Source: Nitrospiraceae bacterium (GTDB lineage Bacteria > Nitrospirota > Nitrospiria > Nitrospirales > UBA8639). From it: a stretch of DNA of 5,450 nucleotides. Position numbers and translations under genes: made by a program. The stretch spans positions 1 to 5,450 of the forward strand of contig DOFS01000496.1 in NCBI GenBank assembly GCA_003523945.1, read 5' to 3'. Below, piece by piece: positions 1 through 5,450 of the stretch; positions within the stretch are counted from its first letter, which is position 1; each line of letters begins with the position of its first letter. The notes under the pieces are model-generated. The model had not been told where the DNA came from and did no database searches. It worked only from the letters and a program-made list of their open reading frames with translations.

Positions 1-806
1 TAGGTATTGTAGGGACTATCTACCGACAGATCGGCTTTCCGAATATTTCCATCAAATGATTCGAGGGCGTAGATGACGGTGGGATCGCTCTGCAAGGGAA
101 TGCCACGCCGGAGACGATTATGAAATACGCCGGAAACCAAGGGTCGTTCGACCGCCAGCCCCGTTTCCTTTTCCACCACGGAGGCTAGGGTCAACACCTC
201 TTGGAGGGTCATGCCCATGACCGTTGCCCGATCTTTGAGCTCTGGAATCATCACATCATGAAACCGGTTAACAAATGTTCGAATGATCGATTCCGGCGGA
301 GTAAAGCGAGAAAAGTGGTAGGTATCAGGAAAGAGATAGCCCTCCAGAGTTGGTGCCCGTACGTTCAGGCTCTGAATAAAATCCGGATCACGGCTTAATC
401 GAAAAATATCCTCCTTAAGGGCAAGTCGTTTCTGATCAAGGATGTCGGCGATTTGTGCAACGTTATAGCCTTCTGGAATGGTAATGGCATAATGATACAC
501 TTCGCCTTTCACAATTTTGCTCAGCAATTCGGTAGGTTTCATTCCCGCATGCAGCTCATATTCTCCGGGAATAATGTTGCGATCAACCCGCTGCACGCGA
601 CCCAAAACGTTGAAAAACCATTCCGACTCAATCAAATGATGTTGATGAAGAATGCGGGAAACCTGAATAAAGGGAGTACCGGGAGGGATCTCGACGAGTA
701 GCGGTTGGATGGGTCCATTGATGGGTTGATTCATCCACAAAAACCCACCCATGATCAAAAGTACACCCGATAAAAGGCCTACCACTTTCCGGCGAACACG
801 GATCAC
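1..806 (-). CDS. mltG: Endolytic murein transglycosylase MltG (YceG family), 5' part, runs off left edge
   Basis: MltG is an inner-membrane lytic transglycosylase that cleaves nascent peptidoglycan glycan strands and so sets their length. I translated 268 codons plus two bases; no stop is reached. A basic N-terminus (RVRRK) leads into one hydrophobic anchor at about residues 8-24, as expected for a type II membrane protein. A LysM-like region follows at about 36-100, then the YceG catalytic domain with EGYLFPDTY (155-163), ASVVEKET (208-215) and LQSDPTVIY (238-246). E212 in VVEKET matches the catalytic glutamate of the family. The visible part ends at SPYNT, so roughly the last 60-80 residues should be missing, judged by the about 340-residue E. 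coli protein. The start is GTG at 804-806: an in-frame TAG lies a few codons upstream, the next in-frame ATG would cut into the anchor, and AAGGGG (817-822) is a loosely spaced ribosome binding site. It follows alaS by 91 bases on the same strand, with no terminator seen between them. Confidence 0.95.
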   Translation of the reverse strand, partial: MIRVRRKVVGLLSGVLLIMGGFLWMNQPINGPIQPLLVEIPPGTPFIQVSRILHQHHLIESEWFFNVLGRVQRVDRNIIPGEYELHAGMKPTELLSKIVKGEVYHYAITIPEGYNVAQIADILDQKRLALKEDIFRLSRDPDFIQSLNVRAPTLEGYLFPDTYHFSRFTPPESIIRTFVNRFHDVMIPELKDRATVMGMTLQEVLTLASVVEKETGLAVERPLVSGVFHNRLRRGIPLQSDPTVIYALESFDGNIRKADLSVDSPYNT

Positions 807-816
807 GTCACGACGT

Positions 817-822
817 CCCCTT
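817..822 (-). promoter_or_regulatory. Putative ribosome binding site of mltG
   Basis: AAGGGG on the minus strand lies 10 bases before the GTG start at 806. The spacing is slightly long, but this is the only purine-rich Shine-Dalgarno-like stretch near the most upstream usable start. It supports GTG as the start rather than the later in-frame ATG. Confidence 0.45.
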
Positions 823-897
823 TCCTACTTCCCCTAGTTGGTCCATGGGGGGACATTTCAACCGCATCATCAGGCTGTCAGAAGTTGGCTCCTCCGT

Positions 898-3546
898 CTA
901 CTCACCTACTTGTGAGGCGACATAGTCGTACACGCTCTGCAATGCCGAATCTAACTGTTCCGGTTGGTTGCCTCCCGCCTGAGCCATATCTGGTCGCCCG
1001 CCTCCAGACCCTCCAACGAGTTGAGCCACATGCTGAGCCACTTTTCCCGCAGGTATTTTTTGGGACTGTTCTTTTCCCACAATGACCAACAACGAAACTT
1101 TTCCTTCTTTGACGGACCCCAGAACTAAAAGCCCCGAAGACACTTTGTGACGAAGCTTATCGGAAAAGTTTCGTAACTCCTGGATAGTCAGACCATCGAC
1201 CCGTTGGATTAGGATCGGCATTCCCCCTATTTCCCGAATCGACGCTTCCTGACCGGCACCTTGCTGATCAAGCAATTTTTGTTTGGTACGCTCTAATTCG
1301 CGTTCAGTATCCCGAAGTGTCCCGACAAGTTTCTTGGCTTTTTCAATGACCTCACTGGGACTGGTTTTGAACACTGCGGCCAATTCTCTCCATTCGGACT
1401 CCTGATGCTGAACCTGAGCTAAGGCCCCTTCGCCAGTAAGCGCCTCAATCCGCCGGACACCTGCCGCAATACCCCCTTCGGAAACGATACGAAACAGACC
1501 GACATCTCCAGTGCGGGCACAATGTGTACCCCCGCATAATTCCTGACTGAAGGAACCCATTTCGACTACCCGAACCTGCTCACCATACTTATCACCAAAA
1601 AAAGCCAAGGCTCCTCGGCTCAACGCATCCTGGATTCCCATTTCTTCGACGTGGACAGGCATGTTCTGGCGGATTTGCTCATTAACCAGTTCTTCAATTT
1701 CTTCGATATTTCGGGAGGTCAATCCTTTGAAGTGGGAAAAATCAAATCGCAACCGATTCGGGGCCACCAAAGACCCATGTTGCTTTACATGGGGACCTAA
1801 AACTTCCCGCAATGCGGCATGCAGAAGATGAGTCGCCGTATGGTTACGTGCCGCACTCTGTCGTAAATGACCCTGTACTGTCCCGGTAAGAACATCGCCG
1901 ACATGGACAGTTCCTTCGAGGACCTGCCCTTTATGGAGAAACCACCCCTTCGCCAGCTTGGTGGTATCTTGAACGACAATTCTTGCCGACGGACCCACCA
2001 ATGTTCCTTGATCCCCGACCTGTCCACCCCCTTCAGGATAAAATGGGGTCGTATCCAAGACACACTCCACCATCTCTCCCTGCTTGGCCTCCTTGATGAC
2101 ATGCTCGTCCTTCACGAGAGCAAGGAGCCTCCCCCTGTCTTCCTGGCGGGCATAACCCACAAATTTCGTCAAAGGTAACTGTTCGAGAGCATTCACCAGT
2201 TCGCTTCGAGAATCCGTCAGGCTAAACCTCGCAGTTTTTCTGGCTCGATCACGTTGCGCCTCTAGCGCCTGTTGATAACCGGCATGGTCGACGGCCAGCC
2301 CTTCTTCTCGGGCAGCATCTTCCACCAAATCAAGCGGGAACCCGTACGTATCATACAACTTAAAGACCGCTTCCCCCTCTAGGACTTGACTCCCCTGTTG
2401 CTTGGCTTCCGCCAGGATTTGATTAAGAAGAGGCAAGGCTTGTTCTAAGGTTCCAATAAACCGAGCTTCCTCCCCCTGGACAATCTCCGAAACCGTATCC
2501 TTCATTGAACGAAGATCCGGGTAGACCGAATCCATATGATCAACCACAGAGGATACGAGATCATATAAAAATTCTCGCTCCATACCTAATAACCGACCAT
2601 GTCGTGAGGCTCGACGCATAATACGTCGCAGGACATAGCCACGCCCCTCATTCGACGGCAACACGCCTTCAGTGATTAAAAAGGTCATTGCCCGCAGGTG
2701 GTCCGCAATCACCCGCATCGACCGATCAGCCGTTGGGGAGGCACCATACACCTGGCCGGTGCTCTTCCCTATCCGTTCCAAAATAGGGATGAACACGTCG
2801 CTATCATAATTTGACGCGACTCCTTGAGTCACCGCTGCCAGCCGCTCTAACCCCATCCCAGTATCAATACTGGGCCTGGGTAGAGGATTGAGCGTGCCAC
2901 CGGTATCCCGATCAAATTGCATAAACACCAAATTCCAAATCTCGAGATATCGATCGCAGTCACACCCAACGGCGCAAGTCGACCGACCACAACCGAATGC
3001 TTCACCTTGGTCTACAAGGATTTCGCTACAAGGACCACAGGGACCCGTCTCCCCCATTTGCCAAAAATTATCTTTTTCACCCAGACGGACAAGACGACTC
3101 TCCGAGATGCCCATTCGGGTATGCCAAAGATCATAGGCTTCCTGGTCATCACGAAACACCGTGACCCACATTCGATCAGTCGGCAGACCGGCAATCTGAG
3201 TGAGAAATTCCCATCCAAACGCAATCGCCTCTTCTTTGAAATAATCTCCAAAAGAAAAATTGCCCAGCATTTCAAAAAACGTGTGATGGCGGCGGGTAAA
3301 TCCCACATTTTCCAAATCATTATGCTTGCCCCCGGCCCGCATACATTTTTGAATGGAGACGGCCCGGCTATACGGGCGGGACTCCTCACCCAAGAACACA
3401 CCTTTAAATTGGTTCATGCCCGCGTTGGTAAACAATAGAGTAGGATCTGCCTGTGGAATCAGTGGCCCACTGGGAACCACTGTGTGCCCACGGCTCGAAA
3501 AATAGGTCACAAAGGCCTGCCGAAGTTCAAGTGACGTTGCAATCAT
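898..3546 (-). CDS. alaS: Alanine--tRNA ligase (AlaRS), full length
   Basis: AlaRS is the cytoplasmic class II synthetase that charges tRNA-Ala and hydrolyses mischarged Ser- and Gly-tRNA-Ala. The 882 residues match the usual bacterial length. The aminoacylation core is at about 1-240, with the motif 2 region RAGGKHNDLENVG (70-82) through GNFSFGDYF (95-103) and motif 3 DTGMGLERLA (228-237). The tRNA-recognition region follows; N299 (PSNEGRGY) and D399 (LYDTYGFP) sit where the G3-U70-reading residues are expected. The editing domain has the zinc ligand set H569 and H573 (HTATH) with C671 and H675 (CGGTH). A coiled stretch (about 733-762) precedes the C-Ala domain with the glycine-rich GGSGGGRPDMAQAGG near 845-859. 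A Cys-rich segment with C186, C191, C195 and C197 follows C170 and C173. The ATG start is fixed by an in-frame TGA six codons upstream, but no strong Shine-Dalgarno sequence precedes it. It lies 42 bases after recA and is probably co-transcribed with it. Confidence 0.99.
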   Translation of the reverse strand: MIATSLELRQAFVTYFSSRGHTVVPSGPLIPQADPTLLFTNAGMNQFKGVFLGEESRPYSRAVSIQKCMRAGGKHNDLENVGFTRRHHTFFEMLGNFSFGDYFKEEAIAFGWEFLTQIAGLPTDRMWVTVFRDDQEAYDLWHTRMGISESRLVRLGEKDNFWQMGETGPCGPCSEILVDQGEAFGCGRSTCAVGCDCDRYLEIWNLVFMQFDRDTGGTLNPLPRPSIDTGMGLERLAAVTQGVASNYDSDVFIPILERIGKSTGQVYGASPTADRSMRVIADHLRAMTFLITEGVLPSNEGRGYVLRRIMRRASRHGRLLGMEREFLYDLVSSVVDHMDSVYPDLRSMKDTVSEIVQGEEARFIGTLEQALPLLNQILAEAKQQGSQVLEGEAVFKLYDTYGFPLDLVEDAAREEGLAVDHAGYQQALEAQRDRARKTARFSLTDSRSELVNALEQLPLTKFVGYARQEDRGRLLALVKDEHVIKEAKQGEMVECVLDTTPFYPEGGGQVGDQGTLVGPSARIVVQDTTKLAKGWFLHKGQVLEGTVHVGDVLTGTVQGHLRQSAARNHTATHLLHAALREVLGPHVKQHGSLVAPNRLRFDFSHFKGLTSRNIEEIEELVNEQIRQNMPVHVEEMGIQDALSRGALAFFGDKYGEQVRVVEMGSFSQELCGGTHCARTGDVGLFRIVSEGGIAAGVRRIEALTGEGALAQVQHQESEWRELAAVFKTSPSEVIEKAKKLVGTLRDTERELERTKQKLLDQQGAGQEASIREIGGMPILIQRVDGLTIQELRNFSDKLRHKVSSGLLVLGSVKEGKVSLLVIVGKEQSQKIPAGKVAQHVAQLVGGSGGGRPDMAQAGGNQPEQLDSALQSVYDYVASQVGE
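2857..2874. repeat. 18-bp near-perfect palindrome inside alaS
   Basis: The arms CCCAGTAT and ATACTGGG are perfect 8-base inverted repeats around a two-base CA centre. In the mRNA this can fold as a 7-bp stem with a UUGA tetraloop. It encodes PSIDTG, the entry to the conserved class II motif 3 of AlaRS, so the protein sequence forces part of the symmetry. No function can be assigned. Confidence 0.6.
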
Positions 3547-3572
3547 ATCAATAGTGTTCGCTCAAGATGATT
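3541..3572 (-). repeat. Inverted repeat that includes the alaS start codon
   Basis: On the minus strand AATCAT (3567-3572) pairs with ATGATT (3541-3546), leaving a 20-base loop; the alaS ATG is the first half of the 3' arm. Two more pairs (GC/GC) can form if two A residues in the upstream arm bulge out. The stem is AT-rich and weak, so it may be chance. If it forms in the mRNA it would hide the start codon of a gene that also lacks a good ribosome binding site. Confidence 0.35.
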
Positions 3573-3588
3573 TTGCCACCCCGCCAGG

Positions 3589-4689
3589 TCAGTCACGATC
3601 CCCTGCTGATTTTTTTGAATTCGAACTGACCGGCGCTGATGATTCCTCTTTTTTTTGAGGCTCCCCGGAGAGGCCATAGCTGTTTCGTAATTGCGTGTCG
3701 ATGTCCTGGGCAATATCCGGGTTACTTTTCAAAAAGGTTTTAACCGCCTCCCGGCCCTGACCCAGCCGTTCCTCCTTATACGAATACCAGGCTCCGGCTT
3801 TATCTACGATTCGACGCTCGACGCCCAAATCCACTAATTCGCCGACTTTGGAGATGCCTTCAGCAAACATGACATCAAATTCGGCTTGTTTGAAGGGTGG
3901 CGCCATTTTATTTTTAACCACCTTCACCCGCACACGACTTCCCATCACTTCCTGACCCTCTTTAATCGATTCAATCCGGCGAATATCCAACCGCACTGAA
4001 GAATAAAATTTCAAGGCGTTGCCGCCGGTCGTGGTCTCGGGATTACCAAACATCACCCCAATTTTCATGCGAATCTGATTGATAAACACCACCGAAGCTT
4101 GGGATTTTGAAATCGCCCCGGTTAATTTTCGCAAGGCCTGGGACATTAATCTCGCCTGAAGCCCCATATGAGAATCTCCCATTTCCCCTTCGATTTCGGC
4201 ACGAGGAACCAGGGCTGCAACGGAATCAACGACAATGATATCCAACGCCCCGCTTCGGACCAGCGTTTCGGCAATTTCCAGGGCCTGCTCGCCCGTATCA
4301 GGCTGGGCAACCAGCAGATCATCGGTTTGCACCCCAAGCTTTTTAGCATAGGTGATATCTAAGGCATGCTCGGCATCGATAAAGGCTGCCGCCCCGCCGG
4401 CTTTCTGGGCTTCGGCAATGGCATGCAGGCACAACGTGGTTTTCCCAGACGATTCCGGCCCGAACACCTCAATGATTCGACCTCGAGGCAACCCTCCGAT
4501 GCCCAAGGCCATATCAAGCCCGAGAGACCCCGTCGAAATGGCGGGAATATCACGAGGAACGTCTTCCGTCCCCAGCTTCATGATTGCCCCTTTGCCAAAT
4601 TGCTTTTCAATTTGGGTCAGGGCCAAATCCAGCGCTCGTTTTTTTCCGTCTTTTTGGGTCTCTTTTTGAGGAGCTACGCGTTCTGCCAT
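3589..4689 (-). CDS. recA: Recombinase RecA
   Basis: RecA forms an ATP-dependent filament on single-stranded DNA, carries out homologous pairing and strand exchange, and triggers LexA self-cleavage in the SOS response. The 366 residues are a normal RecA length. The N-terminal oligomerisation helix region holds KALD-like [19 protein letters not shown] (18-36). Walker A is GPESSGKT (77-84, K83, T84). The catalytic glutamate is E107 in FIDAEHAL. Walker B ends at D155 in IIVVDS. DNA-binding loop L1 is EIEGEMGD (165-172), and loop L2 follows NQIRMKIG (from 204) into [12 protein letters not shown], with Q205 as the ATP-sensing glutamine. The C-terminal tail after about 340 is a Lys/Ser/Glu mixture rather than a strongly acidic tail, and its codons include A8 and A7 tracts. 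The ATG start is supported by AAGGA six bases upstream. It stands 81 bases after thpR with a candidate promoter in the gap and 42 bases before alaS. No recX lies next to it. Confidence 0.99.
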   Translation of the reverse strand: MAERVAPQKETQKDGKKRALDLALTQIEKQFGKGAIMKLGTEDVPRDIPAISTGSLGLDMALGIGGLPRGRIIEVFGPESSGKTTLCLHAIAEAQKAGGAAAFIDAEHALDITYAKKLGVQTDDLLVAQPDTGEQALEIAETLVRSGALDIIVVDSVAALVPRAEIEGEMGDSHMGLQARLMSQALRKLTGAISKSQASVVFINQIRMKIGVMFGNPETTTGGNALKFYSSVRLDIRRIESIKEGQEVMGSRVRVKVVKNKMAPPFKQAEFDVMFAEGISKVGELVDLGVERRIVDKAGAWYSYKEERLGQGREAVKTFLKSNPDIAQDIDTQLRNSYGLSGEPQKKEESSAPVSSNSKKSAGDRD

Positions 4690-4695
4690 TGGGTA

Positions 4696-4700
4696 TCCTT
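4696..4700 (-). promoter_or_regulatory. Ribosome binding site of recA
   Basis: AAGGA on the minus strand, within AAAGGATACCCA, is six bases before the recA ATG. It is the best Shine-Dalgarno match in the window and fits RecA being abundantly translated. It fixes the start at 4689. Confidence 0.8.
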
Positions 4701-4701
4701 T

Positions 4702-4720
4702 TGTTCAATATTCCTGAGCA
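4702..4720. promoter_or_regulatory. Imperfect inverted repeat upstream of recA, possible operator
   Basis: On the plus strand TGTTCA (4702-4707) and TGAGCA (4715-4720) are inverted repeats with one mismatch and a seven-base AT-rich spacer. The element lies between the proposed recA transcription start and its ribosome binding site. A further TGTTCA copy (minus strand, 4753-4758) lies inside the proposed promoter. Neither the CTGT-N8-ACAG type nor the GAAC-N4-GTTC type LexA box is present. This could be a lineage-specific SOS operator or chance; the call is inference. Confidence 0.3.
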
Positions 4721-4735
4721 TGCAAAGTGGCGGCT

Positions 4736-4764
4736 ATCTTACCCCACACTCTTGAACAGGTAAA
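4736..4764 (-). promoter_or_regulatory. Candidate sigma70-type promoter for recA
   Basis: On the minus strand TTTACC (4759-4764) is followed after exactly 17 bases by TAAGAT (4736-4741). Each hexamer matches its consensus at four of six positions. Transcription would begin near 4729, giving a leader of about 40 bases. TGTTCAAG sits directly after the -35 hexamer, where a repressor would be effective. The start site is inferred, not seen. Confidence 0.45.
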
Positions 4765-4771
4765 TGCCTAA

Positions 4772-5380
4772 CTAAATATGTGGTCCAGGCTCATTTAATG
4801 GGACCGTCCTCAAAGCCGTATATTCCGCACCGAATTGACTCACCTCACTACGAAAAAGTGTGATCCGGTCAACATGGAGCATCCCAAGATCCTGAGGTTG
4901 CTCCAGTAAGCCGGAATGAGTCAGTACGCCACCCACCTGAGAATTGTCATGTTTAATCCTGGCCAGGGTCAAATGAGGGAAATAGGGTTTGACCTCAGGA
5001 GGAAAGCCCAACGGTTCCAACGCACCTTCGATTCGTGAAACAAGATTGAGCAGGGCGGAAATGTCCCCGGTACATCCGATCCACAGTATCCGTGGACGTC
5101 GAAGATGCGGAAAAACCCCCAGCCCCTGAACCTGTAATGTGAGAGGAAGCTGACTTGTTCGGATAGGCTCAATGGCAGTCAAAACCAGTTCCACCATGGA
5201 AGCGTCCACATATCCAAGGAATTTCAGTGTCAGATGAATCGACTCGGGGCGAACCCAATTGACCATTGGTAAGCTTTCTCGCAGCTGACGTTGTAGTTCG
5301 ACCACTTTCCGGCGCAAATCCAAGGAAAGTTCCACAGCAAGAAAGACTCGCAGACTCTTCTGTTTAGAATGCAGCTTCAT
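4772..5380 (-). CDS. thpR: RNA 2',3'-cyclic phosphodiesterase ThpR (2H family, LigT-like)
   Basis: ThpR is a small cytoplasmic 2H phosphoesterase that opens 2',3'-cyclic phosphate ends of RNA; E. coli LigT also joins tRNA halves in vitro. Its role in the cell is not settled. The protein has 202 residues, slightly more than the usual 175-190. Both catalytic HxT motifs are present: HLTLKFLG starting at H49 and HLTLARIK starting at H136. The typical family start, RVFLAVEL, lies at 11-18, so the ATG at 5378-5380 adds about ten extra residues. No better start codon lies between, so I keep it. The start is 17 bases inside cinA and no clear Shine-Dalgarno sequence precedes it, which suggests translational coupling to cinA. 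The C-terminus ends in a short Pro-rich tail. recA follows after 81 bases. Confidence 0.95.
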   Translation of the reverse strand: MKLHSKQKSLRVFLAVELSLDLRRKVVELQRQLRESLPMVNWVRPESIHLTLKFLGYVDASMVELVLTAIEPIRTSQLPLTLQVQGLGVFPHLRRPRILWIGCTGDISALLNLVSRIEGALEPLGFPPEVKPYFPHLTLARIKHDNSQVGGVLTHSGLLEQPQDLGMLHVDRITLFRSEVSQFGAEYTALRTVPLNEPGPHI

Positions 5381-5450
5381 TGGCGTACCGTCGGATCAAA
5401 TCCAAAACAGCCTGAGATGTCTTCAATATAATTTCCGCTCGATCCCCATG
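5364..5450 (-). CDS. cinA: CinA family protein, C-terminal end only
   Basis: Only the last 28 codons and a TAA stop (5364-5366) lie in the window; the rest is beyond the right edge. The tail begins HGDRAEIILKTSQAVLDLIR, ends in NEAAF, and fits the C-terminal GDR..I...A...LDLIRR helix of the CinA C-terminal (PncC, NMN deamidase) domain. CinA proteins combine a MoaB-like nucleotide pyrophosphatase domain with the deamidase domain, act in NAD by-product salvage, and in naturally competent Firmicutes interact with RecA. Position supports the call: cinA, often with thpR, is found directly upstream of recA in many bacteria. The reading frame overlaps the thpR start by 17 bases. With so little sequence, the identity rests on a short motif plus context, and a stand-alone PncC-type protein is also possible. 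Confidence 0.75.
   Translation of the reverse strand, partial: HGDRAEIILKTSQAVLDLIRRYANEAAF

Noticed and set aside
201..701. Two short plus-strand open frames near the left edge
   Set aside because: They are antisense to mltG, which is clearly coding through this stretch with conserved YceG motifs.
807..897. Possible terminator between alaS and mltG
   Set aside because: The only hairpin seen is GTCC/GGAC with a six-base loop and no T-run. This is too weak for a rho-independent terminator and fits read-through into mltG.
2917..3438. 173-codon open frame on the plus strand opposite alaS
   Set aside because: It is antisense to the most conserved part of the AlaRS catalytic domain. Its translation has no recognisable domain and no ribosome binding site, so it is a shadow of strongly biased codons.
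3547..3588. Hidden small gene or recX remnant between recA and alaS
   Set aside because: The gap is only 42 bases, with no start codon and ribosome binding site pair and nothing resembling RecX.
3645..3660. CCTC-T8-GAGG hairpin-like element
   Set aside because: The arms are only four bases, the T-run is in the loop rather than after the stem, and it lies within the recA coding region.
4352..4755. Two plus-strand open frames opposite the start of recA
   Set aside because: Both mirror the conserved recA ATPase region in other frames. Their translations resemble no protein family and no promoter or ribosome binding site fits them.
1..5450. Mobile element, defence system, CRISPR array or tRNA gene
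   Set aside because: No transposase, integrase, direct-repeat array, terminal inverted repeats or cloverleaf-like sequence was seen. Every long coding frame belongs to a housekeeping family.

Overview
The window is a compact block of bacterial housekeeping genes, all on the minus strand. In transcription order (right to left) they are the 3' end of cinA, then thpR, recA, alaS, and the 5' part of mltG, which runs off the left edge. Nearly all of the DNA is coding. The gaps are a 17-base overlap (cinA/thpR), 81 bases (thpR/recA), 42 bases (recA/alaS) and 91 bases (alaS/mltG). I see no RNA gene, insertion sequence, CRISPR array, phage gene or convincing rho-independent terminator.

The RecA and AlaRS sequences are typical of free-living Gram-negative-type bacteria. 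RecA style, the Cys-rich AlaRS insert, gene order and roughly balanced base composition suggest Nitrospirota (a Nitrospira-like organism) or a neighbouring lineage. This taxonomic call is an impression made without a database search and should be treated as tentative.

Region by region: 5364-5450 is the CinA C-terminal tail. 4772-5380 is the 2H RNA phosphodiesterase ThpR, whose start lies inside cinA. 4690-4771 is the only gap with a plausible promoter; it also holds TGTTCA-type half-sites that could be a damage-response operator, although no textbook LexA box is present. 3589-4689 is recA. 3547-3588 is a short gap without recX. 898-3546 is full-length alaS. 807-897 is a short gap with no terminator, and 1-806 is the mltG start.

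The genes cover recombination and DNA-damage response (recA), a DNA-uptake or nucleotide-repair associated protein (cinA), RNA end processing (thpR), tRNA-Ala charging (alaS) and termination of peptidoglycan glycan-strand growth (mltG). They look like an ancestral housekeeping neighbourhood, probably co-transcribed in part, rather than one pathway. I found no undescribed system. The points most worth a second look are the recA upstream region, the two A-tracts in the recA tail, and the inverted repeat that buries the alaS start codon.
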